64,000 bases of DNA from assembly GCF_008831285.2 (NCBI RefSeq), contig NC_045141.1:20828848-20892847 (forward strand), read 5' to 3'. The translations under genes and the position numbers were made by a program. Source of the stretch: Nymphaea colorata. Its lineage: Eukaryota > Streptophyta > Magnoliopsida > Nymphaeales > Nymphaeaceae. The stretch's first letter is position 1, and the number at the start of each line of letters is the position of its first letter. The notes under the pieces were generated by a model that ran no database searches, had not been told where the DNA came from, and saw only the letters and a list, made by a program, of their open reading frames with translations. Below, piece after piece: positions 50,275 through 63,917 of this stretch.

Positions 50275-50470
50275 TAAGGTCTTGGCGCAACTGGATGGCA
50301 AGGCGGTTCACAGTTCTAATTCACTAGTTGCTATCAGGCTTTAAGTTTGTAACTTACCTGGGTTGCAAAAAATGAGAACACAAAATCTGAGACTTGGAGG
50401 TATACAGGTATGGCTTTGGGGTTTGTTGCAGAAGAGAGCTTCCCCTAACCCTAAGTAAACTTAAAAAAAA
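50275..50470 (+). repeat. Possible decayed SINE
   Basis: GGTCTTGGCGCAACTGGATGG resembles an A box, followed by a weak B-box position (GTTCTAATTCAC) and, 150 bp later, CCTAACCCTAAG and an A run. A second similar head (TCTGGTTAAGCGGGTTGGC... GGATTTGAATC) lies at about 50015-50085. There is no clear target duplication. Confidence 0.25.
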
Positions 50471-50591
50471 GGGTCCTCAATATTGTCGAACCCATGCATG
50501 GCTTCTTAATGTGCCTTAACAATTCTTCTAATTAAATTAAAGTCATATTTTGTTATCGATTCCATCTTATATTAGGTAGTAACAAAATGAC

Positions 50592-50594
<3 letters not shown>

Positions 50595-50667
<73 letters not shown>
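50595..50667. repeat. Long (AT)n microsatellite
   Basis: About 36 uninterrupted AT units, the longest tract in the window. Confidence 0.97.
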
Positions 50668-50669
<2 letters not shown>

Positions 50670-51300
50670 GTAAAGGGCACTCAAAATTACAAGTTACATT
50701 AAGAAATACATGCAATATTCAAGTAAAGTCAACCAACCTTTCCTATATTTAAATAGCCGATGAGTTGACAAACCTGGCACCCTCCTCGTATAACGGTGCA
50801 TGGTTCAGGCTTGGGTGCACGAGCTAGATTTAGGACTGGATCTAGTCAGACGTGCCATAACTGGTTTTGTTTGTAGATAAGATTAAAGTGAGTTCATATT
50901 CAGTAAAATAATCAAGATTCGTTCATATTTGCATTATTAAGTTATGTATCTGGTATCTGAATAAATCTCTTGCTTCTCTTATTTCATAATAAACAGATCT
51001 TAGGTGAGTCGGACACTTATTTGATCTACTGGATCGAGTCGTATTGACCTCTCGACACATCCATTTTGGTTGGAGTTCGCAGGAAGTTGCCATGTGAAAA
51101 AGCGATGGTGGGAGCGAAGAAAAAACGTGGCCGTTTGAATTGGAAGAGTCTGAGGTGAAAAGGATAAAGGCTTAAGGCTGCAGCAGATTATAGGAAGTGT
51201 AGAAAATCTTCTCTCCGTCATCATGATTTTATATCTTCCCTCACCCGGATGCCAGATGGGATTGGGGTGATGATTTGAAAGGAGAATTTTTTTCCTTTTC

Positions 51301-51302
<2 letters not shown>

Positions 51303-51341
<39 letters not shown>
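51303..51341. repeat. (AG)n microsatellite
   Basis: About 19 AG units, possibly in a non-coding leader exon of the DUF716 gene. Confidence 0.95.
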
Positions 51342-51346
<5 letters not shown>

Positions 51347-51742
51347 AATGATTTGAGTGTGGAGGACTCAAGGGGGCCGTAGCGGAAACGCCATCATTCG
51401 GTTGAGCTCTTTGCAGATCCATGCAAAAAAGCAGCAGAGCTTGTGTTCCTCGTATCGAGGTACTCTACTTTGACCGCCTCCAGTTTCCTCACTTCATTTT
51501 CCTCGTGAAAATTTGGGGACCCTTTCGTTCTTTCCGGTTGTACTTGTGTTCACTCGAAAAAACGTTTTGAGAGAAAGAGAGAGAGAAATCTAAACTTGGT
51601 TCTTAACAGCTGTCTTCTTTCTGTCAATTTTGATTGATCTTGGTCTACCAACTCTCCCTCTCACTGTTTATTCGCTGGGTTGGACCTTATATTTCGGTTT
51701 TCCCTGCTTTGGACCTTATGTTCTGGTTAATACTCTTGCTGC

Positions 51743-51792
51743 TTTGCTCTCCTTGATTTGCTCGAGATTTGCTCTCCTTGATTTGCTCGAGA
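51743..51792. repeat. 25-bp tandem duplication
   Basis: TTTGCTCTCCTTGATTTGCT occurs at 51743 and 51768, upstream of the DUF716 gene. Confidence 0.8.
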
Positions 51793-53531
51793 TGTTTAGG
51801 GTGTAGAAATCTAGACTCTGTTTTAGCTCTAGATCGTGTTCTTTCCTTCTGAGTAATAATTTCTGGACTTACTACTTAAATCAAGAACTGATATTAGTCT
51901 CAGTTTATGTGATTTGCTGCTAAATTAAATACCCCAACATCTCCTGGATTTTCTAGATGGGTCGCTGCAGTTCCATTATTTAACTTCTCTCAGTAAGGTG
52001 ACGGTTCCTTTGTTGGGTCATCGAACCCTTTGTATTCTTCACTGACTATTCTGTGAACGAATCCGTGATGGGGGTTTATTATTCTTAATTGAAAACCCAT
52101 TCAAGGAAGTATTGCTGAAACTTGGGGAGAAGGATAAGAAGAAATCCCCTACTGTCGCTCCTTTTTCAATTCGAATGTTCCCACGATGTGGACTAGTACA
52201 TAGGTTTTCTCGTAGAACCTGCTTTCTGTGCCCTGTTGTCATTCTTGTTTCATGGATAACATCTGTGTGTGTGTTGGGGTTGGGGGGGGGGGGGGGCGTA
52301 GGCTCCCACAGCAAATGTCTAATAAGATGTCGGCAGTGGGTACCCCAACAGGCCCAGAAAACATGGGGAATCCCAGGCAATTCATTGTTCTTCATTAGCC
52401 TATTAAAAAAAATTCCAGTTTTTGGGAGCTGGGGGTTCCCAAAGGCATTTACCTCCAAAAACGGCTTGTTTATTTTTCAGAAAGAAGTGACTTGGAGTTG
52501 TCATCGAGTTAGGGGGCTTCAAAAGTTCATTTGAAGGTCTTTCCTGTATTAAGGTAGAAGATGGTGTACGGGTTTATATCAACTGATGGCAGACGAAATT
52601 CAGGAGTAACTCTTTCTCTGCACTTAAAAGGTAAGGGATGGTGGGGCTCATTGAACAGAGCCTCACCATGCCTATAGTTTCATTGTTCGATTGAAGTGAG
52701 AAAAGATTAGAAAGAACAAGGCCATTTTCTCGTCCTTCCTGGAGAAAATGAGGAAACCAGAAATTCTTTTGAAAAGATACTCATGATCGCTTCTGCAGGT
52801 CGAAAATGCAAATTTTCAGAATTATAGGCCTCACTAGTCACACGAGTTTGGGTCATATTTGCAAAGGTTATGAGCCACCTATTTCGATGTATGGATCTGC
52901 TTGTCCAAGAGGCAAACTTCAATTTGCAAAAGCTGGTCAAACTACAAGTTTTTCAACCAAGCCTGCGCACGGAACCTAAACTTCCTGTATTGCAATCTAA
53001 TCTCGGTCCCCAGACCTCTATTATCAAAAGCTGAGAGTGGTGAGAAGGTAAGATTTCTTTTGTTCTCTCAGATTTGAACTACGATCGTCAATATTCTTTC
53101 ACAGACCACTTTTGCGGTTAGAACTAGCAATGCTTAAAACATAACAAAAATAATTCAACATCGTTGGCTGACTCACTTTTATTGCAGAAACATGACCTCT
53201 GAAAGGTGGAAAACGTTCCATATGTCGCCATTTTGGTATGTACTTCCAATAAGTTTTCCAAGCTTAAGCTGGGGAAATGCATTAAGTACGAATACTTTTC
53301 ATCAGGTGCTAACACGTATGGAGCAATTTGGTCTCCGGGATGCATAGTATTAGTTTTTACCGTAAATCTGGATTGCTGATGCGGCTGGCCCGGCTGGGCC
53401 TTCCATTTTTTTTAATGCCATTGAATTGATTCTCCACTTATTATCAGATAGCTGTTCACTTTTCTACTTTGAATGGTATTGAGTTTAGACTAATTGAGAA
53501 TCTTCATTCATGGTGAAGAAGAAGGAAAACA

Positions 53532-56244
53532 ATGGGTTCTTTCAAAGGACACGCGCTGCCTGGCACGCTTTTTCTCATAATTGGTGTTTGGCACATGTGG
53601 AGTACTATCATGAGATATGTGTCAAACCCTAAATCTTTTAGGGTGAGGATGTGGAATCCAGTCCCTGGCTTCGATGGCAAGTTGAAGTACTTCGAACTTT
53701 ATGTTATTGCTGTGGGCTCATTTATCGACATGTGCATAGAGTTCCTTTACTCTACCCACTTGAAAATCATCGTCAATGGAGTACTCAATCCTTCACATAT
53801 GAATGATTTTGAGCATGCTGGGATGCTCCTCATGTTCTTTCTACTTGGACTTGTGGCCATCTTCAGCGAGACAACAAGGTATGCTGCCTCTATCTGGACA
53901 AGCTCCATATGCATGTCAATTCTTGTGCTACGGTCTTCACCTATATGTCTTTTCACTATGGACTCACGAATGCTTTGGTATGTATTTTTGAGGACATAGA
54001 TACTCCATTCTGTGCCATGCTCTGTTTAAAAATTTTGTAACATCAATTCTGTGGTTTATAAGTCCAATATTGCTTCAAAAGTTCTAAACCCACATGTAAC
54101 TGAATGAAGCAAACTGTTCTATTAAATATTCATTCCTATCTTATATATGCCTCGCTTTAAGAATTTGTCATTTTTGTGTTCCTCTTGAGAGCATTGGGCG
54201 AGTAGTATTTGGTCTTCTATTGGCTGCAACCAGAAATTGCACAGGAACAACTCTCGTGGCTTCTAGGATGATGAGTTTGGGCCTTCACGTATTTCCACAA
54301 TAGCGATGCCGTTCTTTGGCCGTTTTTACTAAGTATGTTCTTGTCCTCTGTGTTTTCTTTGAGCCTTGACGATTCAGTTGAAGGTAAAGGTTGTCAGTTG
54401 TCGGGGATGCTGCAAACTTAAATGGATTTTGATGAGGAGTGTTTCATTTAAGTCTTATATGTCAGCCGAACTAAAAGATGACAGTAGAGCTGATCGACAA
54501 GCCGTGCTATGAGTCTTCTTTAGACACCATTATGGTGGTCAGTAAGAAATTGCATGTCTGACGGCATGGAGAAATCAAGAGAATACAGAACTGAAACAAC
54601 TTGATACGTAGGCAGATTTACAAGTCAAATGATGACAGGAACAAAAAGGGCAAGATGACTATCATCCAGTACATCTTTATGAACACACAGGATGATTAAC
54701 TGCTGAGGTGGGTCTGGAACTAATAGAGCAAATGGATCCAATAAAAAACTTAAAAAATGACTTCTTGTTGGTTAGCTGTTTAATTGCTCATTGCAATCCA
54801 AAGAGAAGTTCTACAAGTGTCTGTAGTTAATACCAAATGGTTGCTCAATCAGGAATTGTATTCACATTTTGTGTAGGCTATTTTAGTATTTGGTGGAAAA
54901 ATCAGTTATATTTTTTGTTATTTGCTTGAAAAACCAGTTATATTTTTTGTTATTTGCTTTTAAAGTAAATTTTGGAAAGGCTCATTAGAGCTGAGGAGTT
55001 TTCCTTTTTAGCTAGTCTTCGCTCTGTTTGTGAGATATGTTAGTATCTTGGTAATCATCAGCACGCTCTGGATTTTCCTTTGTTACACTATTGGTCTCGT
55101 ACGTTCTTCTCATAGCCGGTTTGGTTATGGTCTGCAAATGAGGTCGCTTAGCATTAAACACATACATTTTGATGCTGTGTGAAGCAAATAGAGTTGATAT
55201 GTGTCACACAAGTTTCCCCACTATAAAATACGATTTTCACCTTCCGTGAAGGATCTCAAAGAAGGAATTTTACCTAAGAAAGCACACACAGGTCATAGTT
55301 AACCAGCAAACATGGGAAGAACTGTCCTCTCTTGCGACCCTCCGTTCTTTGTGGAAAAAAATAATATTAACGTTGCCTTTTAAGCATATTTCTTCAAGGA
55401 GAAAAAAAATCTGATGCTGCCATTGCGATTGCTTATTTTTAAGGTCATATGTCAATGCGAGCCATGAAAATTTTCATTTTCTATACATCCAGCATCAACA
55501 GGCTGTATAGTCATTCCTGTTGAATTGTGTCTATGTTGATTGGTTAACGATATCTGCAATGAATATTATCTGTATTTCTTTTGATTCTATAGTGGTCTGG
55601 TTTATTATCTACCAATACCATTCCAGCCACCAGTTGAGTACTTTGTGGTTCAATTGCTTTTCATGTCTACATATTCAAGGCTGCAATTATCATGCTTCAA
55701 CTGCCAGAACAGCATATGATGCTTCAGATGATGTGATATCATCCTCATTTTACCGTTCTGCAGTTATCTTCCATTGCCTGAAGGAGCACTCTGCTTAATT
55801 GCTGCGACTGCCTTCTGTGGTGAATACCTTCTCTTCTACTTCCACTCCACGACTCACAGTGGAGTCGAGGGCTACTACCACTTCGTCCTTGTCCTCCTTA
55901 TTCTCCTCTGCGTCCTATCTTGCATTGCTGGGGCCCTTTTTCCGACCAGTTTCCCCGTCGATCTCATGAATGGAATTGGCATCACCCTCCAGGGCCTGTG
56001 GTTCTATCAGACTGCTTTCACCCTTTATGGCTCAATGATGCCAGAGGGATGCCATTTAAAGCTCAATGATGTTGTTTGTCGATCATCAGAGCTGGAAATC
56101 CGAGGAGAACTACTTGCTAACTTCCAGCTTTTTGCTTTGATCTTTGCTGTTATTGTTACAATTCTTGGGTTTTATTGGCTAGCAGTGACTCAACATCCAG
56201 ATTCACGAAATTTGCTTTCTGTAGCTGATGATTCTGACATATGA
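53532..56244 (+). CDS. DUF716 / TMEM45-like multi-pass membrane protein (275 aa)
   Basis: Two coding exons, 53532-53878 and 55764-56244, joined in phase (AG|T gives Ser116) across a 1.9-kb GT-AG intron. The product starts [11 protein letters not shown], as is typical of plant DUF716 proteins, and continues with several hydrophobic spans (about 10-27, 53-72, 94-110, then four or so in the second exon). Conserved His-rich loops are visible: HMWS near 21, FEHAGM near 92, and FYFHSTTH...EGYYHF soon after the exon junction. The C-terminus is short, hydrophilic and acidic (VADDSDI). The family includes animal TMEM45 and plant proteins annotated as virus-response related; biochemical activity is unknown. 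A leader intron is possible, because GA-rich leader-like sequence lies near 51.3-51.6 kb and no clear TATA sits close to the ATG. Confidence 0.9.
54903..54959. repeat. 32-bp tandem duplication in the DUF716 intron
   Basis: CAGTTATATTTTTTGTTATT occurs at 54903 and again at 54935 within the single intron. Confidence 0.8.
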
Positions 56245-57644
56245 CGAAAGAAAATATGCTTTCTGTCACTAACAAATGCACCAAGAAAAATAACCTATGA
56301 TGGCACGTGTCTGGATTTTCAACATTAAGAAAAGGGGGCAACATGCAGTTTGTCTTCTTCAGGAGAGCAAGGTCTTGAAGCGGGAAACAAACATCAGCGG
56401 ATCAATGGCCAATGGGTAGACTATCATGGTTAAAATGGCAACAGGGGTTGTCAGAAGGTGGTAGTTGCACCAATTAAAATCAGAGGGTAGGCTAAGTTGG
56501 CATGGATAGGGCTGCTGCTCCTGTCTCTGACAACAAGGGGAATGCATATTTCTTGAGATTTTTTCTGTTTTCCTAGTAGAAATGTTCTATGTGATCCTAA
56601 GTATTGTCAATGCAGCAAGTGTGGTACTTTCTTGTGTCGATATTCTTTCCCTGAGTTTGATTGTTTTCGGATACTTTTCTTCCTACCTTCCTTCAATTGT
56701 TATGTTCACGTAATTTAGCTGTATTAAACTTTTGTCTACTAACCAGTAAGCACTTTGTTAAAGTGCCCAGAGGTCTGGGCTGGTAGAATCTGATCATGCT
56801 CGATCCCAGTTCTTTTAAAATTTCTATGGATCAGATTCCTGCCAGTCTGGCGAGCTCCAGAGAGCAAGGGGTCTTCCTAAATATATATGTTCTACACATG
56901 TCTGTTTTTTACTGATTTTGTCATGTTCTACGTTAGAATATCTTGGACAGGCACTTGATGGCAGTCCTAGAGATGTGGCAGAGGGACCTAAGGTCCTGCA
57001 TACAATTGCCCAACTGATGAGGTGGGTATGCTTGCGACTTTTATTTATTGCCTTTTTTGTGGGGGAATGGGCAGTCACCTACCAAGCACCAATTGCCGCC
57101 TTAAGAGTGAGAACCCCAAGTAGCTCTAGAGGCTTAGCGACAGGTAAATTTAAACATGTCGGTTTTCAGAGGTTCCCTAAATAGTCGTAATCTGAGATGC
57201 TTCATCCTTCAGGTCGTGGCCATTTGCTAGCCACTGGTTCTTTTTCTTCCGACAAAAGATTGCAGGGAAGGAAGACAGGCTTTTCAGTGCTTACTAAAAG
57301 CCATCCTTACTTCAAAAAGAGTACTTGATGCGCAAAAGACGTTGAACAAATATTTCAAATTTCCCTTTAAACTAAGTGGAAGCACATATTATTTTGGAAA
57401 AAAGAGTGACACCCAAGTGAAATATTATCGTGAAAAAAATGGATTCTCTTATTCCTGGAAGACAAGTTCTTCAATAATTTTGTTCGCCTAATTTAGACCA
57501 ACAAAAGAAAAACTGAGGCAGGAAACATACGATTACCTTGTTGAACTTTGTTACTACTGCAAAAACTGAACACCGATTTGCAAATTATGAACGGGAAGGG
57601 TCCCTGCACAGTTCAATAGCGATAAAGGATATAAGCCCAAAGAA

Positions 57645-58559
57645 ATGAGGAAAATCCTTATCAGGAGATCTCCTCTTCATTTTATGCTTTATCAAGTGAT
57701 TGCATCACGCATTTCAATAATTTATGGCAGGCCCCCTATTGCAGCGGTGGAGGCCAGAAATTCAAGTCACCAGGGCAACACAAATGATGGGAATTGCAAA
57801 GTGGATCAAGCACAAGCTGCTCACCACAAAATTACCATACAAGCATCTTGTATGCCGCTTATGTTCAAGATATTTTCCCTTCGATCACTTCAAACAACAG
57901 ATGCCTCAAAAACCTTCTTAAAAGCTTGGTGTTGCTCGTCTGCAAAATCACGTTATTTCAAAGAGTGTTTGTTGGTAAATCATAGAGGGAACTTCAAGTT
58001 TTGGTCAACTAAAATGACAGAAACGTTGAAAAAGAAAAAAGCTTCTCATGAGATTTTGAGTGCACGTAGTTATGTTATTCTGACCCAACTTTCCTCTTCC
58101 TCACAATATCAAACTCAAGATCCGAAAGGGGGAGCAGTGAAAAGGGTAAAGCGGGGAAACGAAGGGGGAAGAAAGGAGCCGAAGGACAAAACAGAACCCA
58201 TCAAATCTGAAGACCACAACGCTGGACAGCAGCAGCAGCGGGCCAGTGGCAACAGTGCTCCAGGCACCAGGCGGTCCAGGCCTTTATTTTCCGGCCCCAT
58301 GGCCGTGTCCCACAACCGGAAAACCAAACGTACATTGTGGATCCCACGCCAGCCAGCAGCATCAAACCTTCACCAAGACAGACGGGGGAAGTTTCAGGTC
58401 ACCTGCCGGTCCATTCCCGTGGGCGTGTTGCATGCGAGTGACAGGTTATCTAAGATAAGTTTTTCTAGCTCAGACAAAGTACGTTCCGTTGATATAGATC
58501 ATACAAGCCTTTTAGAAGAAAAGTTTACTACATGCCTGACTGATGAGGCTAGAACTTGA
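57645..58559 (+). other. 304-codon open frame of doubtful coding status
   Basis: An ATG-initiated frame of 304 codons, long for this base composition. I recognise no domain. The translation shifts from a mixed N-terminal half to a basic, Gln/Ser-rich stretch (about 155-225: many Lys, Arg, a run of four Gln) and a mixed tail. There is no signal peptide and no clear membrane span, and no splice-supported extension was found. The GC-rich part (58.19-58.44 kb) could be a leader or promoter of a neighbouring transcript. It may be an orphan gene, a decayed gene or chance; I lean to non-coding. Confidence 0.2.
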
Positions 58560-60186
58560 GACAGACCATCTCACTTTTTATGCTTTTGACACGTTCCATC
58601 CACTCAACCAAACACGCTTTGTTTTCCTGACGGCCACCACGGCCTGTATCTTCCGCATCATGGCAACGCGTTGTCAGATGGAGAAAAAGGGGAAGAATAA
58701 AGGGGAGGGAGGGGGAGTTCGACGCACTTTGGTATCTGTCTTTGAGACACCAAGCAAGCTCATTAAAGCTGCCGTCATGGCGTCCTTCTTCTCCCTCTCG
58801 CAAAAGTAAAAGACTGAATGTAGGAGTGTCAGCCAAGCTATGCTCATGTTTGGTGCATGACAAAGTTATAGCAGGAGAACAAAAAAAAAAAGTTCTGCTG
58901 TTAACTTGATATGAAAAAAGAGAGAGGAGTGAAATGCTCAAATACAACGTCATGCTGAGCATCCTCTAAAGCGACAGTTGCCCCGCTCCAAGAACAGATG
59001 TCCTGGGGTGCAATGGGGTTGACTGCGTCTGTGAATGGAAGATGGAATGAGAGCCTGTACTTGTGCTCTGTCAATCCTCTTTTGCACTAAAAAAAAACTA
59101 CCGGTCATGGAACAGTACACATTTCGGTGTTTGAGAGATAAAACAAAAGGACTTCCATGATTGAACAGGACGACTATAAAGAGAAAAGAAAACTATTAGA
59201 GAGCCCTTGAACAACCATAACAAAGAAAAATGGCCGCCCTTGTTTCAGTACTGCACGAACACAAACACACAAACGTAAGGAAACTACCCTTGAGATATAA
59301 TCTTATGCCTAAAGTGTCTTTATTAAAAGTGAAATTAAAACTTAGTTGCCTTCTTGGTAGCACAAAGCTCCATGACTCGTACTTTCCTAAAAAACATACG
59401 TATGCTGCTTAACTTTGTGCAGAAAACAGTGGTGCCCATGCAATTTAAACTCTAATTGCTTTCTTGGCAGTTAAAATTGAACCAACTAGAGCAAGTATCC
59501 CCCCTGAGACAAAGTACTTTCAGAGCCACATATAGGTCAATCACTCAAGTTTTTAGTATCTGTCTTACGCCTGCCATTCTCAGTTTTTTAATGGAAATTA
59601 CCAATTTTCTCCAATTTTTATTTATTTATATTTTCCTTTCTGCTTTATTGAGATCTCAAATCACCATTCTTACACTGTATGTTACTCCTTTTGTTTCTCT
59701 TGTTTTAATAAATTCATTTGATTTATGTCAAAAGAAAAAAAAAACCCAAAAAGGAGAGAACGCCAGCTGCATCCCCCTTACCTGCATGGCCATAATCATA
59801 ATGTTGTCCGTGGACCTTTAAAAGGACTAAATGATTGAATGTGAGAAACTTTGAACTTACGTATCGTCTGGCATCCACATTTACAGTGAGAAGGTAATGC
59901 AAAAACGCAGTCGGCAAAGGAGGATAAGGATTTCTGGACGGCAAGAGAAACGACGGAGTTCTCCACAGGTGGCGAATGGCATCGTGGGAGGTCCATGTGG
60001 TATCACGCTCAACGCTCAAGTCATCCGACTTTTTTATTTTACTGTCGCACCCGAGTCGCATCGAGTCGGGTGCGCATCGGACATGAGTGCGGGTCGGACT
60101 CACACCCGAGTCTAGTTAGAATGTCATCTTACTATATACATTAATAACTAGCCACCCAAATGTAAAACCTTTGGGTACCATCACCT

Positions 60187-60375
60187 CAAGGGTTTTAGTA
60201 TAGCTGGTTGAATGATCAAGCGATTAAGAATTTGGTTGTTTAGTTGCCAATTTGATTTCCATGAATGGTAAGTATTTGTGCACCCAAGGGTTATAGTATA
60301 ACTCGTTGGGCAGTAAAGCGATTGAGAATTCTGTAGGCAATTCAATTCTCATAGGTGCTAAGCTCTTGTGCTGCA
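60187..60375 (+). repeat. Two tandem tRNA-like (SINE-head-like) units, period 98 bp
   Basis: CAAGGGTTTTAGTATAGCTGG at 60187 recurs as CAAGGGTTATAGTATAACTCG at 60285. Each is followed by AAGCGATT.AGAAT and, some 25 bp on, a B-box-like TT(T/C)GATTTCC or CAATTCTCAT. A similar head, GGGCATAGAATAGCTGGTCGAGC then TAGTTCGATTTC, lies at 17187-17239. These suggest old tRNA-derived SINE pieces. Confidence 0.4.
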
Positions 60376-60589
60376 AATAAAGACACAACTATGCATTAGT
60401 TGAATGCCTGCACATGCTTGAAGCATCAAAACACCCTTGCACTTAGTCGTTTCATTCTTCTTGCATATGTCACTAGCAACAAATGAGGAGAACAAGGGAG
60501 GAGGAAGAGCTTAAAAAGAAAGGAGAGGGAGAGAAAAAGGGCACAAAAACCAGCTTACTGACCTCTACAGTGGTACCCCTAATCACAAG

Positions 60590-60690
60590 ATTAACACTCC
60601 TTGGTGATACCATGAAGACAGCACCCTCCAAGACTTGAACTGATGGCCGTGGTTACTATGCACCACTCAACTTTACCACCTAAAGAGAGA
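60590..60690 (-). repeat. tRNA-like SINE head, minus strand
   Basis: On the minus strand the stretch reads TTAGGTGGTAAAGTTGAGTGG, then about 25 bp later CAGTTCAAGTCTTGG, which resembles polymerase III A and B boxes. No A-rich tail or target duplication was seen, so it is a fragment or a chance match. Confidence 0.35.
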
Positions 60691-61593
60691 GAAATATTTA
60701 AAATTCGATAAGGCACCGTGTCTTATCTTAAGGTTTAAGAATGGCTGAATTTCATCCGAATTTTGTACACCATCAATTATTTTTTCGAACAGATCAAAAT
60801 CTTTCTTTGAAGATCAATTAATAAGAAGAAACTTGGATGCGATAGCTAAAGTTTTCAGCGCAGGATAATTGAACAGTCGATAACGGAGGAGCTAGCTAGC
60901 GCTAATTTATTGTGCTACGGCTAGCATCCAAATCGATATTCTCATCTTTTATATAACTACTGAATAAAGCTTGGTCTTGCCACTAAGAAGTAGCAGACTG
61001 CTTACAATTATGAATTCCCTGGAATTTCTGAAGAACTCAATGTCATTGGGAATCGCAGCGCGACCGGTAAAAGATGAAAGCAGCACTTATGGCACATTGA
61101 CATCAACCCCACACCACAGCTCCCGATCTAACGCTGCATGTATTATTGCACCGTACACTACATTCCTCTTCATTTCTACTGGTACTTTCTGTTTTTGAAA
61201 AATAAATACTTCCAAATGCTAATGCTTTTTATACAGTCACACCGTCTCAGAAAGCAGAGTTGACTGCCTCCTTTCTATATTTTAAAGCACATAATGACGT
61301 CTACTTTCTGTATATTAAAGCACATAATATTTGTTACATTTAATGACCAGTGCTTGCTGCACGAACTTTTTCAGTTCTTTCTTCTGCTATTTGCTTTAGA
61401 GTGACATACGCCTTGCCCTCTCTCTATTGACTATTTTCTCCTCCCTACAGCTGACTCGGTTCTTTCTCTCCCTTTTGTTCATATTTTTCTTTTCTTTCTT
61501 CTTCTTCTTCCTTTTTTTAATCGTTCTGGTGACAGCTTGTCACCCATTTTGGTAATGCATTTTATATTTATCAGCGTTATCATCAGCTCTCAT

Positions 61594-61822
61594 TCTTTTG
61601 TGTGTGTGTATACATATATTAGATGCTGCTAACAAGCAAAGCAAGGCAATGGTTTCATGTCTAAACATTTTAGCTAAGCACACAAAGCTCTTATTATATA
61701 TATTTATGTGCATGTGTGTGTATATGTATATATATGTGTATACATACATACGTACAAGAGGTTAAGGACCAATAATTTTTACATGTGTATATATATATGT
61801 GTATACATACATATACACAAAC
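61594..61822. repeat. TG/TA-rich compound microsatellite region
   Basis: Blocks of GTGTGTGTATACATATAT-type sequence recur at about 61600, 61710 and 61782, with TATATGTGTATACATACATA present twice. Confidence 0.85.
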
Positions 61823-63889
61823 ACAATCTTGATGATCATCAATTGCAAAATTATATTACCGTTGGCAAGAGGTTAAGGACTCTTGTTTTACAAGTAAAAC
61901 TCGAGTGCTTAAGAAATCCCTTATACCTTAGGCTTCTAGAAGGCACCCCCAAAGGGTTCTCCAACGAGTAAAAGTGCTAAGTTTAGGTTTTGCTTTCAAC
62001 TTGCTTGGGAAGCAAATGAAGCGCCACATTGGATCTGGCAAAGTTCATAAAATGCAGTGGAAAGAAAAAATTCCATAACGTTGAGCAGAAGACACTCGAA
62101 AAGGGAAGGAAGGTCTAATTACATGAACCGGTGCTCATGCGCTTTATGCAACTTGCATGAGCCCATGATCCTGAGGATTTAAATGGCAAGGCCCACATCA
62201 CATGGACACAGGTAAGGGAGATCCGGACCATCAAGATTTAGCGATCAACGGTCGGCTTTTCCGGAGTGCTAGAGAATGCAGATTATGTTCATGTCAGAGG
62301 GTGCGAAGTTCTAATGCTTGGGTGCATTGTGAGAGAGACCAACAAGATGCTGGCTGTGCACTTAAAGGGTAGGTTCAAAGAATTAAGCACAGTGAGCTAG
62401 CACTGACAGTGCATTGCATACTAACACTAGTGGGCCTGAAGGGGAACCCCACAGCTTGGAAGTGTTGGATCTGAGCACGACAAGCTGAGTATATGACCAT
62501 TTTCTGAAGAAGAGTGTTAGTAAAAAGAACCAATTAGGCCCAGAAGGGAGAACCAACTTGCAAAAGTTGCTTCCAGTATTTCATAAAAAGCAGAGTTAGC
62601 TGGTTGTTCCACAGAACAAGTGCATTGTTTCATCAAGACCAGCAATCTTTCATATTGTTCTTTTTGGGAGTTAAAGCCTGAAGATGGCAGCCTTGGTGTG
62701 AAACTACAAGCCCCAAATACCATATATTTGTTATTTATTCCTATTAAGGTTGTGGTTTTTTGAACGTTTTTTTTCAGTTATACAGTCTGCTATGGCTTCA
62801 TTCGCCTAGATCCGTTGAAGTTAAAACATATCAAATCATAAATCTGCTTGCTCTCTCTCTCTCTATCTTTCTCATGTTGTAGACATATGCATTTTAAGTA
62901 TCATATGAAAATAATCAAGGCTTGAGTTTTGCGTATTATGAAATTAAATCCAATTTAAATAACAGTTTTCTTTTCTTCTTATGGATCACCCAACTTTGGT
63001 TTCGCAGAATACCAGACCAAGCACATCTTACTTCATATACTTTTCCCGAAAAAGTAAAAAGATGACAAGGAAATCATCAATTGTTTTGGACACAGGTCGA
63101 AGAGTCAGAAAAATCTTCAAAATTTAGCTGTTTTTGTTATCCTGGAGCTTAAAATTCTCAGGCAATCTTCTTCCTTACCGACCGGCAAAGTCCTTCCGTC
63201 CTTTGCCTTTGATCTTTGACCTTACGGTAAAAAGACACACACCGCATGAGTTGGACTCCGACCTCCTTCTTCAGCTTTATGTTATCTATATATGACCCGA
63301 TGTCTAACATTGTTCACCGTCATTTGCAGAAACAGATCCAGAATCACAAGAAATTAAACAATCAGCCATGAATCAGAAAGATGTTTAATTTCCCCAATCT
63401 CATGAACCCTTTCAGAAACTCCAATACCAAACTCATTAGGGGAAATATTAATGCCGGAGCAACACCTTCACATGGTAGCTCTCAAATAATTTTTTCTTGT
63501 TAAAGTAAGATCTAAAGATAAGATCTGCCTTGAGCTCTTGTGCACCTTCCAAATGCAGCCGGCCACTTTGGTGCAAAAAAGGAAGAATGGAGGCACGGGG
63601 CATGAAAAGTGGGGAGCAGGGAGGGCTGGATGCTCAGTTCCAATGATACGAAAGAACTGTTTGTGAACAGTTGTGGTGGCATGTCCAAACGCTATTTGGG
63701 CTCAGAGATGACATAAACGCTTGTTATTCCTCCTGACTCCCAAAGGACAAGCATGTTCCCGAGCATGCACACACCCCCTCTTAATTATCCAACTGTCCCT
63801 TCTTCCCCGCCCTCAACCCCACACCACAAAATTTCATCACATCCACTCCTTTTCCCACTCAGACTTTTCATGGATTTGACAGCACGCAG

Positions 63890-63917
63890 AGAAAGAGAGA
63901 GAGAGAGAGAGAGAGAG
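63890..63917. repeat. (GA)n microsatellite near the right edge
   Basis: About 12 GA units followed by TCGAATGAATGC; it looks like a plant 5' leader but no coding exon follows inside the window. Confidence 0.9.

Larger units (their letters stand above)
49534..53531. other. Spacer between the EF-hand and DUF716 genes
   Basis: Contains possible decayed SINEs (50.0-50.5 kb), the long AT tract, the AG tract and a leader-like stretch at 51.3-51.6 kb that may be a non-coding first exon of the DUF716 gene. A G run lies at 52282-52296. Confidence 0.45.
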
